NCBI GenBank assembly: GCA_026260175.1
Contig: JAKCWW010002706.1
Span: 9,801 to 46,218 of the forward strand
Source of the DNA: Reticulitermes lucifugus
Taxonomy: Eukaryota > Arthropoda > Insecta > Blattodea > Rhinotermitidae
Direction of reading: 5' to 3'
DNA: 36,418 bases
This document shows positions 1-11,051 of the stretch, piece after piece; the stretch's first letter is position 1, and the number at the start of each line of letters is the position of its first letter. The position numbers were made by a program, and so were the translations under genes. The notes under the pieces were generated by a model that searched no databases, was not told where the DNA came from, and saw only the letters and a list, made by a program, of their open reading frames with translations.

Positions 1-88
1 TGTGTCTAAAAAGTGTGTGATAGTGAAGCCTCGAAAAATGAGGCGGCCTAGGCCCCCAAGGGGTTGTCGAGCAATTGGGGGGGGGGAG
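1..88 (+). mobile_element. SINE (family A), 3' part, cut by window start
   Basis: This is the 3' portion of the same short element seen complete at 19211-19467 and 10679-10937. The shared stretch runs through GTGAAGCCTC, an AATGAGG block and a GGCCTAGGCCC-like block before the tail, which here is replaced by a G-run at about 79-87. The promoter-bearing head lies outside the window. Identification rests on matching the other copies by eye. Confidence 0.7.
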
Positions 89-94
89 ATAAAA

Positions 95-160
95 TTGTCC
101 CTGCACATGCCATGAGGGCATTCAGGCCTACAGGTAGTAGAGGTAGTCCTCCATCATTCA
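95..160 (+). repeat. Dispersed repeat shared with 31937-31998
   Basis: The segment around GCCATGAGGGCATTCAGG and the following GTAGTCCTCCA block resembles 31937-31998 (GCCATGAAGGCATGCAGG followed by AAGTCCACCA), in the same orientation. Both are diverged copies of one dispersed family that I cannot name. It directly follows the SINE tail at the window start. Confidence 0.5.
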
Positions 161-1402
161 GATCCACGACCTGGGAACTGGATCACTGTAAAAGAGTCCT
201 TGATACTAATTGAATAGGAAGTTTGGTGGGCCTTGGAGCCGATAAGAACTGTCTAGAGAACAGAAAAATTTATTTACTATGTATAAAACATATTATTGTT
301 GACATTTACAACTCTACTTTATTATTTTTTACTTTTCGCATTCCACATGATATTTCGTCGTCTGGACCAAAGCATATGGGCCCTTTCATACATCCCATAA
401 CCTCCCATGCTTCTTTATCCTCTATGTTTTCATGATGAAAACGAATTCGCGATGAAGATCCCCGTCATATGATTCCTTTTTTAAAAATAAGTCTAAGATT
501 TTACGCAGCTTAGTTTGTGAGATACACGTCGCCGTTAAATCACGCAATTTTTCAAGGGGTAAAACCATGGGCGCATCCTACTTACACGTGCAATGTGTGT
601 AGAGGACGATCATCTAGAAACATATGTGAGTTTCGCAAAAGGGACATGGATCCAATGGATTGTCAAGGAACACTACGAGAACCCTCGGCTGGGAGAGTCC
701 CAGTTACCATGGTACATCATCTGACCTTCGCTCTCTTATTCCACAGCTGCAATTATGTCATCTTCATTGGCTGGTGCCCGTACAGTCTGTGAGCGACCTG
801 CATTCTCAAATGCCGTAGGTGTTCCAAATCATGTGTCAAGGAGACGCTGCTCCAAAAGCCGAAACACATTAGCGTCTGGATGACGTCGGCCAGAATAATG
901 TAGAGAGGACTCCCGTGCATCAGTGCTAGCTCGAATATTGCAGGAATTGAGCGGGAAGTGCATGTTGCTGGATTCATGCTGTATGAATTCACAATCATTT
1001 GATCACAAGCCCTGCTGTACACTGAGTGCCTTGACTACACACAACAACGCACCTTATCGTCGTGACAGACAGCACTGCCGATTGATGGTGACGTGTATCT
1101 CGAAACTAAACGTCTCAGGACACAACATTTTCAACTTTTTCTTAACAAGGAATCGCACTGTGGAGAGCTTGTGGCTAATTCCTTTCAGTTTATATATTCC
1201 GTTGCTACACTTACTAGACGATCTGTTGGCATCCGTTGCACATGTTTCTGCTATTGACTGTCTTCCCCAAGTTTACGTTGAATGTTTTCATTTCGAACAA
1301 GGCCTTTTCTTGTTACGCAAACTAATGGTGTTAGTCTCATTTGCGTAGCTTTAATACTTCACTTCTGTACTTTACCCAGAGTCCAGCATTCCCATTCATT
1401 CC
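161..1402. other. No gene recognised
   Basis: I see only short open frames without recognisable domains. The longest, about 923-1348 on the plus strand, has no family resemblance and no coding-like composition that I can detect. No repeat seen elsewhere in the window recurs here. Confidence 0.4.
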
Positions 1403-1657
1403 TTAGTGTATGTTTACTAACCATATTGTGAAATCTGAACCGTATACATATATCTTTTCTCGTTTGTTCTCCAGAATTCCTTCGTAATGTTCCATTTGTA
1501 TATTATCACTCCTTAAAAACTGCAACATGTCTTCACGTTTACTGTTGTCGATTGAATTCCCCATAAATATTATGGCCGTAGCTCGCTCAGTGACTTTCAT
1601 TTTAAACACTCTTTCAATTTCTTCAACCAACGAATGCACCTTTTTATTTCTGTTCAC
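1403..1657 (-). other. Unidentified coding-like segment
   Basis: An 84-codon frame is open on the minus strand. It has no ATG at its 5' end; the first codon of the open stretch is GTG, and the first methionine is internal. The peptide looks protein-like: it is rich in charged residues, has a heptad-like start (HSLVEEIERVF) and ends near YVYGSDFTIW just before a GTTAGT that could be a weak splice donor. I do not recognise the family. It could be an internal exon, a decayed transposon frame or chance. Its first third lies inside one arm of the inverted repeat at 1611-1726, so part of the sequence exists twice in opposite orientation. Confidence 0.2.
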
Positions 1658-1726
1658 TGCCGAAACATATGTAGGGTGAATTGAACAGGAATAAAAAGCG
1701 CATTCGTTGGTTGAAGAAATTGAAAG
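1611..1726. repeat. Imperfect inverted repeat, ~46-bp arms, 25-bp spacer
   Basis: The arm at 1611-1656 is the reverse complement of 1682-1726 apart from about two changes and one indel. The 25-base spacer is 1657-1681. The shared core contains CATTCGTTGGTTGAAGAAAT. A transcript from either strand would fold into a long hairpin. There are no terminal motifs or target duplications that would make it a MITE; a local template switch or fold-back duplication is the simplest origin. Confidence 0.85.
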
Positions 1727-1799
1727 TTAATGTCAAGATGCAGGTGAACACGACGTAAATTTTTTAAACACTGTGTTAACACTCCTTGTATAATTTACT

Positions 1800-2175
1800 C
1801 GGATGCCCATAGCTTTGGACTTGGTTGTGAATATTTTCGTATCATACATTTCTTCCAGGTCAACTACAATATTCGAGGATCTTTGTCAGTTTTTCTCTGT
1901 CATCATTAATGATCACATGCACACAAAATCATCGCTATTTCATTATCAGGTATAATATTCTTAAGCCCATGTTATTCATGGATTCCTTTATTCTTATCTT
2001 TATGAAGGGTTTTAACGCGTTTTAAAGATCTTCTCCCGCCTTTCTGGCTCCCTGCATATCAAGCAGTTTCTCCCTGTCCACACTATCGTATGCCTTTCCA
2101 TAACCAACAAATAGCTAATATAAATTGGCATATTATGTTCTTTTGTTTTGTGTTTTAAGACAGAAATGACAAAAG
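1800..2175 (-). mobile_element. Decayed LINE reverse transcriptase fragment
   Basis: Minus-strand translation in shifting frames gives pieces typical of non-LTR retrotransposon reverse transcriptase. The segment at about 2090-2170 reads KTKEHNMPIYI, then about 2060-2120 reads GYGKAYDSVDREKLLD, which corresponds to the family palm motif with F(V)DYxKAFDSVDRxKL. Further on, INDDREKLTKILEY (about 1865-1911) and MYDTKIFTTKSKAMGI (about 1803-1852) match the region after the catalytic YADD box, where families read MKINxxKSKVM. The YADD box itself is corrupted. Stops and frameshifts throughout make it non-functional. It probably belongs to the same broad LINE group as the plus-strand 3' tails elsewhere in the window, but no overlap proves it. 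Confidence 0.75.
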
Positions 2176-2364
2176 TTGTCAAAGGCCTCATTCTTTTTCT
2201 AGTATGAGGTCTAATACTTCGTCAGCTTGCCGCTTAATATCTCCAATATAAAATTAATGAGGATAGGTTCAGAGGTTCTAGAATTGTTATATGCATAGAG
2301 AAGGACGGGAAGATAGAGCGATTTTAATAGACGCTCGAGAAGCTTATGAACGCGCCTGAAAGTG

Positions 2365-2570
2365 TTTGTTATTTTGTAAACAGTAAATATACTCGAATCT
2401 CATATGGTGTGAATTTTAATGTCAGTTTACATAAATTTTTACATCCGAAACCAAAACCCAGCTGTTGTTATTTTGTAAACAGTAAATATACTCGAATCTC
2501 ATATGGTGTGAATTTTAATGTCAGTTTACATAAATTTTTACATCTGAAACCAAAACCCAGCTGTTGTTTA
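2365..2570 (+). repeat. 99-bp tandem duplication, two copies plus a stub
   Basis: Unit 1 (about 2365-2463) and unit 2 (2464-2562) differ at one base (CCGAAACC versus CTGAAACC). A third unit starts (CTGTTGTT) and then diverges. Since 99 is divisible by three, any frame through the region repeats a 33-residue peptide, which makes an artificial long open frame. The near identity points to a recent duplication or active gene conversion. Confidence 0.95.
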
Positions 2571-2944
2571 ATTAGTTGCTTTCATTTTTCACGTGTTGTG
2601 CTAAAGTCATGTGTTCCTTTGACCGTAAGAGCAGAGTGTCTTTGCCGAAGAAAACGTACATTTGAGATATTATTATTATCATCATCATCATTTCGGTTTA
2701 ATGGTGGTGACTAATGAAACACTGGATCTGGGTAAGTGAAGTACGATAAGGAAATATTTCATAAGCGTAAGTGCTTGTAGAAATTTTGCATGGATCATTG
2801 TTTAACAATTAGAAATATGGCTACGGTAAGAACTTCAGTTTCATATTCGAAGATTTGTAGGCAGGTAAAAGTAATACAGCAAGTTCTATAAAAACAATAG
2901 TAATAACACCTCATTCAAATTTGCAAATAACAAAATATTTTATG

Positions 2945-3012
2945 CTTGACTAGGATTCGATCGTATGGTCATCTGCACACGAATCAAGCACCCTAACCTG
3001 TGGGCCAAATTG
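2945..3012 (-). mobile_element. tRNA-like SINE head, degenerate
   Basis: On the minus strand the segment reads TTGGCCCACAGGTTAGGG followed about 30 bases later by CGATCGAATCCTAG. These resemble RNA polymerase III box A (TRGCNNAGYNGG) and box B (GGTTCGANTCC) at tRNA-like spacing. It does not fold into an intact tRNA, so a decayed tRNA-derived SINE is the better reading. Confidence 0.45.
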
Positions 3013-3583
3013 CATGTGATTATTGGATTTTATAATATTAACGACACAAGTTTTTCAGGATTGTAAATATGTGCAAAAGGAAGGTAGGCTTCATGAGTTG
3101 CGTAAGGTAATGCTTGCTACGATTGTCAGTCTCTTTTTCTTTTTACGCAGAGGATTTATGTAATATAATTCGATTTGAGGTCTGTATTAAAACATCAACG
3201 GCCAAAATAAAATATTTCTCATAATTTATACTGTATACTGCCATATATCAAATTTAATCGAAATCCGTGCTGTAGATTCGAATATAAAACATGCAAATAG
3301 GTTTCCATTTTTGCAATGTGCAAAACCAAATAATGATCTGTACTATGAACGCCTTGCGAAATAAACTTCAACTAAACGTGTGCATGTCATTATTTCATTA
3401 CTCGCTGAAAGCAGTGTTACGCAAAAAAAATATACCCTAAAATTAACAGATGAAAGGTGTTTTTAGCCCTTAAATGGAAATACAGGTACCACTTTCTGGC
3501 AAAAAGTGGGAAGGCTGTCTTTAGTACTTATCGGCCTCCGATTATTCCAAAGGGTGGGAATTATACAACATTACATTTTTTCT
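3013..3583. other. No gene recognised
   Basis: AT-rich sequence with no recognisable frame. The open stretch from about 3457 runs straight into the fold-back element and is an artefact of it. Confidence 0.4.
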
Positions 3584-3725
3584 TGAGATCTGCGCTCTTC
3601 TGGGATATTAAGCGGCGTCGTGCGGTAATTATTTACCGTCGATTCGGCACAACGTATCGGTCCCATCTTCAAGGATCAAGAGTCCAGACTCTTGACCCTA
3701 ATATCCCAGAAGAGTGCTGATCTCA
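3584..3725. mobile_element. Short fold-back / MITE-like element, 27-bp TIRs
   Basis: The ends 3584-3610 and 3699-3725 are inverted copies matching at about 25 of 27 positions, with the core CTCTTCTGGGATATTA. Inside lie two small hairpins: CGGTAA/TTACCG and, near 3672-3695, ATCAAGAGT/ACTCTTGAC. Read through, the plus strand gives the peptide SALFWDIKRRRAVIIYRRF, a spurious frame that I recall from predicted proteins of cockroach and termite assemblies. No transposase is present. The TIR core resembles that of the elements at 21648-21772 and 28166-28383. Confidence 0.75.
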
Positions 3726-4052
3726 TCAACATCGTGGCGGAAGCCTGAAATTAAGGTTAGTACATATTTTCTTGTTCCGAAAACATATGAGTTCTGCAGT
3801 CTGGATAGTCTGTCTACCTTCCAGGCGTGTAGGGTCTTGTTTGTGTTGTATAACGAGAAGCTGTGCTATAATGCAGCCGAGGCAAGGTGATAACAAATGG
3901 GCATATTGATTCAGCAGCCTCGATTTATCTGTGCTGCGCCAACAAAGACAATTCCATGACAGAGTCCAAGCTCATAATTTTGAAGAAGAGTTATTTTACA
4001 ACGGCTATGGCAATTCTTCCAGCGCAGAACAATTAGTGTTTAGAAGCAAATT
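3726..4052. other. No gene recognised
   Basis: Nothing recognisable beyond flanking sequence of the fold-back element. Confidence 0.35.
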
Positions 4053-4162
4053 ATTTCCGTATTATGCATCACTGCCCATTCTAACATGATTTCCGTATTA
4101 TATGTCACTGTCCCATCCTGACTTTATTTACGTATTATGTACGCTGTCCCTTTCTGATATTT
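4053..4162 (+). repeat. Three tandem ~37-bp units
   Basis: Units start at 4053, 4089 and 4126, each opening with ATTTCCGTATTAT or ATTTACGTATTAT and continuing through a CACTGTCCC-like block. The units have diverged, so this is an old minisatellite. Confidence 0.8.
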
Positions 4163-6377
4163 TAAATTCAAATTTTTCCACATTAAGATAGACTTTTCTT
4201 GCGTAGAAGTGCCAATGACTTCTCCTATTATCTACTTTGGTCCTGGATTATATTGTTTAAAAAAATTCTCCTCTCTTCTCACACTTCGAGCGAACAATGG
4301 AAATTTCATCAGTCACACCAGGTACAGGAAACCCAACACAATTGCACAACCTCGGATCTCGAAATTTTACGGCGTTCCTGGTTTTCCAAGTATCGAATTT
4401 CTTAGCTGGATAACATCGCAGTCTACTGTCTTCTTTTGACAATAACCAATGGTTTTCCGACCTCATTCTTCGTGAGTAGGTCGCCGCTACACACAAGTCC
4501 TAATGAGGCTAATCCCCAATCTCCAATCTCCAACCAACACATGTTCTGATTTCATATACCAAATAATGTGAAAGATGACATTTTATCTAAATATTCCCTT
4601 GTAATAACTTAGCTTGTGATCGAACCTGGATGTTTGTGCTACAGTAAAAACACGAAAACCTTAAATCCTGACCGAAATTCTGAAGCAGAAATCTCGTAAA
4701 GGACCTAATAGTGATGATCAAAATCTACATTCAGTGTTACAGGTGTTCGGTTTTATGAGGTACACATGAAGTACAGTACCTTGCTATTAAATAGTTCTGT
4801 AGATATTTTCGAGTAATGTGAATAAGACGAAAGAGCAATGTTTTACGTATTAAGTTTCTGTGGTGTAAGAAGCTGTGTCTTCGGGTTAGCGGTTCTCGAT
4901 ATTTCATCTTCAAGTTTCAAGGAGTCCAAGAAGAAGAAGAAGAAGAAATATCTGTGTTTTTTGAACACCCATTTTATCCCGTTACCCTGCCATTCCTTAA
5001 TGTAGCCGGGCGCCTGTCTGTCCCCCACTGATAACTCTTACACACAGCGCTATCTTTACAGCACGAAAATAAAATAAATCTCTCTGGATCATCCTGTCCA
5101 AGAAGAGAACCCACTATCTGGGAAAAAGAAAACAATGGCGCCAGGAATGTGACTCGGCTGGGCAACACAATTTTATTAGTAAAACCGTAAAATTTATGTG
5201 TTTCTCTGCTTTCTAGGTTTTCCTTTATGTTAGCGGAACGCTACGAAAACCAGAACTACACAAAACTTTGTTCGTGGACATACCGCAAAGCATCGGGTGC
5301 ATCAAACACAAAATATATTTCAAAATAAACCTAGGGGTACAACAAATCGGACTCCACTGTAAGGGTTCTTACATGGAAATTTGACAGTTCTTAGCTTAAG
5401 AAATATTCCATTTTTCTACGAAATCGGAAAATTAATTTTTCTGCTCAGGGAGGTCTACATTTCCACAATCTTCAAATTTAAACTTATTCTTTTTATTCAG
5501 TTTACCCCAAGATTTCATTGTTACCGTAGGAAATAAGCTGTGAATTTCTTCTGATCGCCAGTTAACATAAACAACCAAAGCCACTGGTCTAACAGTATAC
5601 ACTCTACACATACCTAATGGCTACCGTGTGACTTAAGTTGTAAAATTATGATCGCCACTTGCCCCAACTAACAAACACACACTGTTCTGACAATATAGCC
5701 TACAGTTTTCATATACCTTATAAACTATCCTGCCTGTTGGTCTTCTTAAGTGGAAATTTCGTTCTCAGAATTTTCCCCACGTAGTGACCCTGTGAAGACA
5801 ACATTTTATCGTCACCTGTTCCATATGGGTCGTGAATGGAATACATCTTCAAGGTTGTGAGGTTTTCTAGGAATTCTAGAGCTATTAAAGAAATACCTAG
5901 TAATAACGGAATCTGAAACTGCATCACCAATGCAAACATGTCAGCTATCAAGCAGTAATCTGTGCCAGTTCCGTGTTATTAGCAAGCTCACAACACCTTT
6001 CGACATGAGCATTAGAAATTTTCTTTATACACAAAAGCGTACAGAATGATTGTGAGCCCTATTGTGAGCCCTAGCAAGGACACAAAATATTGCCCGAAAC
6101 AAAATGACACAGAGTTTCATAATGGCATTATACTTTGCACCTGCAATCAACAAACTAACGCGTTCGTGCTAAATACAATTGCAAATGCTATCATATACAG
6201 AGACTTTAACCTGCAATAATTGGTGACACGTTTTCTGTCGTTATGAGAATGGCAGAAACGTCAACTATAAAGTTATATTTAGTCGTTACCGACGGTTATT
6301 CAAAACACACCCTGTTTGATCAGCATTGTGTATGAGTTTTGCCGTATCAAAAACACCGGCGTCATTCGTGACTGAAG
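4163..6377. other. Gene-free stretch
   Basis: Only short frames without family signals. A GAA microsatellite lies at 4928-4949. A small direct duplication of ATTGTGAGCCCT occurs near 6049-6073. A weak box-B-like string on the minus strand near 4616-4635 is too degenerate to call. Confidence 0.4.
4928..4949 (+). repeat. (GAA)n microsatellite
   Basis: About seven GAA units. Such tracts often end LINE or SINE copies, as at 15549-15567, but the upstream 60 bases match nothing else here. Confidence 0.8.
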
Positions 6378-6617
6378 TCAGTTTCGAGAAGTCATTATTT
6401 TTTCTTGTTTAGCCCTCAAGGTCGGGACCACCTTTGCTAGATAATCCCGACAGGACTCTCGAGAGTTTATTCTCACATGTACAAGCAGCCGTAGGCTAAG
6501 TGAATACCTCTTCACGAAATTAAGAAACCAATCCTTTCCCTCTCTCTCTTCGAGGAGAAACTTATTCTGTATTCTGTTGCACTGCATAAGCACTTCAGGA
6601 CATCGCCTCTTGTCCAT
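6378..6617 (-). mobile_element. pogo/Tigger-like transposase fragment
   Basis: The minus-strand frame of 79 codons contains GKDWFLNFVKRYSLSLR, close to the conserved block at the end of the CENP-B-type helix-turn-helix DNA-binding region of pogo/Tigger transposases (GxDWFxxFMxRHxxLSxR). The preceding RRCPEVL corresponds to the usual xxCPxSW segment. After the block the expected ATSLxRATxFN stretch is hardly recognisable, and the DDE catalytic domain is absent. The first codon is an ATG near the upper end, but the match begins partway through a family domain, so this is a decayed remnant, not a gene. Upstream sequence to about 6800 gives no convincing N-terminal extension. Confidence 0.55.
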
Positions 6618-9600
6618 CAGAACTCTTCACAACTCCGAAAAATTCTTGCTGTCAGGTTGTTTCCTTTGCCAGATGTAATATTGTTTGACCAGCTTTCGAT
6701 ACCATGGCGTTATCCTCAGCACTAATTCTACGAAGCAGGCATGCTCGTGGTAATCTGAGCAGCTCTGCCACATTCTTAATTCTTGTCTTCCTCTTATATT
6801 TATTTACCTCCTTAAAACAGAAGAAGAAAAATGTATTCGTATGTAAATGTTTTAATATATGAACTTCATAAAATTGCTGGCATTATATTTTAAAATCAAA
6901 GCATGTAGGACAAAAATTTTTAACATTTCCCAGAACGCGACTATTAACCCGAAATCCTTCAGTAATATATAAAAGGTTTGCTATCACTTGCAATCTACTA
7001 ATAACACTTCTGGCGCTGAGAATAACTCAGCACTATTTTGATATGCTACCTATAATAATAAACAGTACCTTCACACCGTGAAAATAAATTAAAATAATCG
7101 AAACATGTTGCCATGAGATGATGTGACTATTATTATTAATAACATAAAGTTCTGTTGATGGTGTGACAGTACCGTTTATTACCCGGATACTATTTAAACT
7201 CACTAACTGCTGCAAGAGACTGCATTTCAGTATGGCATATCTGCCTAAACACCTGTGGTAACATATACAAATGTTGAGAAACTCATTCTTTATACCTCAA
7301 CTTGAAACACCAGCTTCAAAATAAAAATTAATCTCTCAAAAACGCTCTTCTCTTCAAGCAAAATTTTTCCTGTACAACACTCTAAGCTTCAGAGAAACAC
7401 TGCAGACGGCAGCAGAGATCACAAGACCACCAGTAATGCTGCAAGGCAGTTTTCCTAAAAATGGTCCAATTCATTCTCTGGTCCCATACAGCCTAACTTA
7501 CTGTACTGGGCAACGGTTCGCAGCGACTTTCGAAAATAACACCGACACACATAAAATAACCTTTGTTACTCTTTTCCAAACTGCGGATTGCGAACTGTCA
7601 GGGGTAGGGGAAAGTAATTTAGGGGGTTGCGGCTTACGAGTTAGTATAATGAAAACTCAGTTACAGACAATTTTAATATCATACATGTTGCGTGCAATTG
7701 TCTTATATAGACAACTTTTATTTCCAACTAACTGCGCAATACATAGTTTTGATGCTGCAGTGCAGTACGTGCATTCATGGAGTACACACTGAACATCTAA
7801 AAAATTTCAGATCTCGGCTCCATCACAAATAGAAAAAAAAATTATTACAAAATGTTTGGATACAACATTTTACATAACTTTTAATGTATTTACTTGCATT
7901 ATAATTTTAATAAAATTCTAATAATGTTAATTAGTTGTGGAGTGATACCACATGTATATAATTCACAATTTACGGCTCACAAGTTGCATAACACGCTGCA
8001 TGTGTCTTGAATTACACTAGCTTCCTAGAGATAACCGCAGTCCATGGCCGAAATATGTAGGAGCATCAAAACTATGTGTTGTGCAGTTAGTGAGAAATAA
8101 AATTTGTGTACATTAGTTGCAGAAAATTACAGGATTCTGACAGATGAAAGAGGCATGTTTGATAATTCTTGTAAATTACTTGTAAATAAACGTTTATGAT
8201 TGCGGTCTCGAAAATTACTTTTTAGAGTGTTTTACAAAGTGAAACAGGAAACTTATATGAAGGTCACATCTGTCCGTCTGAGAGTAACTTGCTATTATGT
8301 TTAAAATTCGATAACAGAGACTTTCGCTGAAAGTCGTAGGGCATTCCAGTTTTGCTTAGAAATGGATAAGAATAAAGGACACTACCTGAAGAACTGTAAG
8401 CTCTTCTGCGCGCATCACAAGCGTAATTCGCAAATATTTGTCGTAACGAAAAATTTTCCAAAAAATCAGTAGATATGAATAAAACACACTTTTCTATAAG
8501 CCTTACAAACTCCGAGAAAATTAAATCAAAGACTTTTCGTCATCTCGTAACTCGACTAATGTTAGGCTGATTATGATAACATTTTTATTGGAGGTCCTTG
8601 CACAAATCTATCGAAAGATATTTCTGTCTTTTCACGTGTTTATCTGTGACACAAGACCAGAGCCTGTCTGTGGAATATTTGTTTTAATTTAATGGAGAGA
8701 TTCTCACTGAAATTTATCAGTCATTTCCGATTTTTAGCCCTACTGACCCATAACAAAGCTCAATTTACGTAAGGTCACAATTGATATTTTTCGTAGAGCT
8801 TACCTGTAAATCGTCAGATATTACAAGCGGCCTGCAAGTAAGCGTAAACTGCAAGGAATATCATAGGTGGCTTTGTATATTATGATACGAAATGTAACTT
8901 TTGAGATTTCCTTATGATATGGGTGACGAAATTTTATTTTAATTGTTAAGTTAAATTGTGTGTATTTGACTCTGTTTGTTTTCTGGAGTTCTGTCCATCA
9001 TCTCTCATTGCAAGCAATCTCACGTTACAGCAGGAGACACTGCGGTGTAACGTGATTGTCCAGTCGGTAGGATTAGCCCTGGAGGGTGTGCGATTTATGA
9101 CGATACACTTAAGTAAATAAAAGGAAAACTGCAAAGAGGAAATTAATATTATTGACCTTAGAATTTTATTTATGTTCGATATTTGTTGTGTATATAAGAC
9201 AGATTTATATTATTAATTTAATGAAAATGTTACGTTTATAATCAACGCCTTTACTGAATAGGCTACTAACAAATAAATATATGCACAGCAAATATTCAAT
9301 TCAATTTCTTTGTGGATCGAATAAACGTTTATTACTTTGCATAGCCTGTGTGGTCTCGGTATTTAATTCATTCATGTTTCTGTATTCACTGTGTATGTGC
9401 TTATAATGTTTTTATAAGTAAAATGGCAGCTGCAATTACATTTTTAGTGATACCAAAGGAGAGTACAAACGGCCCGAATTATTTGAATTGTATTCAATCA
9501 TAATCAAAGAAAAGAAAAATGAATGTAGGGCTAAGTAGTGAAATTTATTTGAAATTTGGGTTTATCAACGGCAAAAATAAACATAAAAATACGAATATAT

Positions 9601-9634
9601 GCTTATTATTTTACTTGCAACGGAACTGTATATT
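6618..9634. other. Gene-free stretch of about 3 kb
   Basis: AT-rich, with short frames only. I find no repeat shared with other parts of the window, no Pol III boxes and no convincing splice-bounded frame. It may be intronic or intergenic single-copy DNA. Confidence 0.4.
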
Positions 9635-9745
9635 GAGGAGCTTCATAATGTGTTCTGTCCACCAAATATTGTTAGGACGATTAAATCAAGTACGATGGGA
9701 TGCGTGGCACATGTAGTACGCATAGGGGAGATAAGAAATAATTTT
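9635..9745 (+). mobile_element. LINE 3' fragment (GHVxRxxE motif)
   Basis: Reading from GAGGAG at 9635 gives EELHNVFCPPNIVRTIKSST, then a GCVAHVVRIGEIRN block. This matches the conserved segment downstream of the reverse transcriptase in an insect non-LTR retrotransposon group, recalled as ELHNLYSSPNIIRxIKSRRM followed by RWAGHVARMGExRN. It then decays. Further copies are at 12327, 16037, 18722, 24563, 26571 and 26975. Confidence 0.8.
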
Positions 9746-9765
9746 TTTAAGGCTGAAGGTAAGGA

Positions 9766-9990
9766 CTATTTATAAGATCTGAGCATCGACGTGAAGATAA
9801 TTTTCAAATTTGATTTGAAGAAACAGGTTATGAAGTCTTTAACTGAATTTGGCTCACCCGAGTTGATGTTCTGTGAGGCTTTATGGAGCACTGTTATGAA
9901 CCGTCGGGTTTCTAGAAAGGCGCAGTTTTTTAAATGCTCAACGACCATCAGCTTCTCGAAAGTAATTATGCTTTGTGCAGGTAGTTCCAA
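9766..9990 (-). repeat. Dispersed repeat reading LLKN/TRRFITV
   Basis: The minus strand stays open for 74 codons and reads FEKLMVVEHLKNCAFLETRR then FITVLHKASQN. This resembles a repeat I recall from many polyneopteran insect assemblies whose translation reads KLMVVQLLKN...GTRRFITVFTRA. The similarity covers about 35 residues and the rest fades. It is a transposon-derived sequence that happens to stay open, not a host gene. The plus strand across the same interval is also open and is a shadow. Confidence 0.6.
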
Positions 9991-10678
9991 AAACTGCTTT
10001 GCACGTCTGTATGTACGATTATAATTTAATCCCAGATACTTGGTAGTTATTCGACAATACAGTTACTTCTATCGCCTCTTTTCCCCAGTAGTGAATTCCT
10101 GAATCCGGCGCCATATAGACAGACAACTTGTCGTAAATTTGTATGTGGTGTGGCCTAAATTAACGGTGCCATCAACCTGTCTGGCTGATTAACATTTTAA
10201 AGAAGAAATCATTATCCTTACCGAACCTGATTATACGCTTACCTTACACACATACCTGCCTAGCACCAATAATCATTTATCCAGTTAACTATTCGTCCGC
10301 CTGTCAAACAGTTCGTCCATCCACCTACCCACATATCTATCCACCTACACATGTATAGCTCGGTACTCACCTTGCGCCCTAACTACCCAATACAAATTCT
10401 TTCGCATAAACCATCTAATTATATCCGTGCATCCATTTATGCAATTCTTAAAATGTCTTCAGCTTATGTTTCCTTGAGCATGTAGTTATATTTTCCACCA
10501 TTACCCTATCAGTAGCTTCGACTGAAGTGCCCTTATGCCGGTACGTGTCTCCACTCGAAACATGTACGACAAGAATCTGGACGATTCTACAAACAGACAG
10601 ATAATTGTGTTGCCGGTAGCTGTATTGTGCCTCTAATCCCAGGGACAGAGTAAGGCAGCGGCATTACCTACAAAGCAA
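9991..10678. other. No gene; degenerate CCAC/CTAC-rich tract
   Basis: The interval 10255-10360 is enriched in short CATC, CCAC and CTAC steps (for example TCCATCCACCTACCCA) and looks like an eroded tetranucleotide microsatellite. Nothing else is recognisable. Confidence 0.4.
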
Positions 10679-10937
10679 TTTTTTCCGTTATGGCGCAGCA
10701 GCCCCTAGTAGGCCAGGGCCTCCTCATTATTGAGGCTTCACGATCACATTCAGACACAACGCAATCGGTAGGACTCCTCTGGACGATTTATCAGCGCAAC
10801 GCAGAGACCTCTACCTGACAATACACACCACTCATAAGAGGCAGATCTTCATGCCCACGGCGGGATTCGAACCCTCAGTCCCAGCAAGCGAGCGGCCGCA
10901 GACCCACCCCTTAGACCGAGCGGCCACTGGGATCGGC
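10679..10937 (-). mobile_element. SINE (family A), near full length
   Basis: On the minus strand the element opens with GCCGATCCCAGTGGCCGCTC, carrying a box-A-like segment, then GGGTTCGAATCCCGCC, a good box B. The body (TTGTCAGGTAGAGGTCTCTG, then GTGAAGCCTC and AATGAGGAGGCC) matches 19211-19467. It ends in an A-run (10679-10684 as T on plus). Flanks CCTACAAAGC (10668-10677) and CCTATAACGC (10937-10946) agree at 8 of 10 positions and look like the target duplication. It is a Pol III-transcribed non-autonomous retroelement. Confidence 0.85.
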
Positions 10938-11049
10938 CTATAACGCCATACTATCGCCAAAATCGCTAAACGGTGCAGAGTAGAAAGCACTGACATGATA
11001 ATCACGTCTTCGAATTTTGCTCAGGACATAAATATTTATAGTTCCTTCT

Positions 11050-11051
<2 letters not shown>

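Noticed and set aside
923-1348. 141-codon plus-strand frame
   Set aside because: No recognisable family, no good splice or start context, and overlapping frames on the other strand.
2346-2714. 122-codon plus-strand frame with an internal repeat
   Set aside because: Its length comes from a 99-bp tandem duplication in a non-coding setting.
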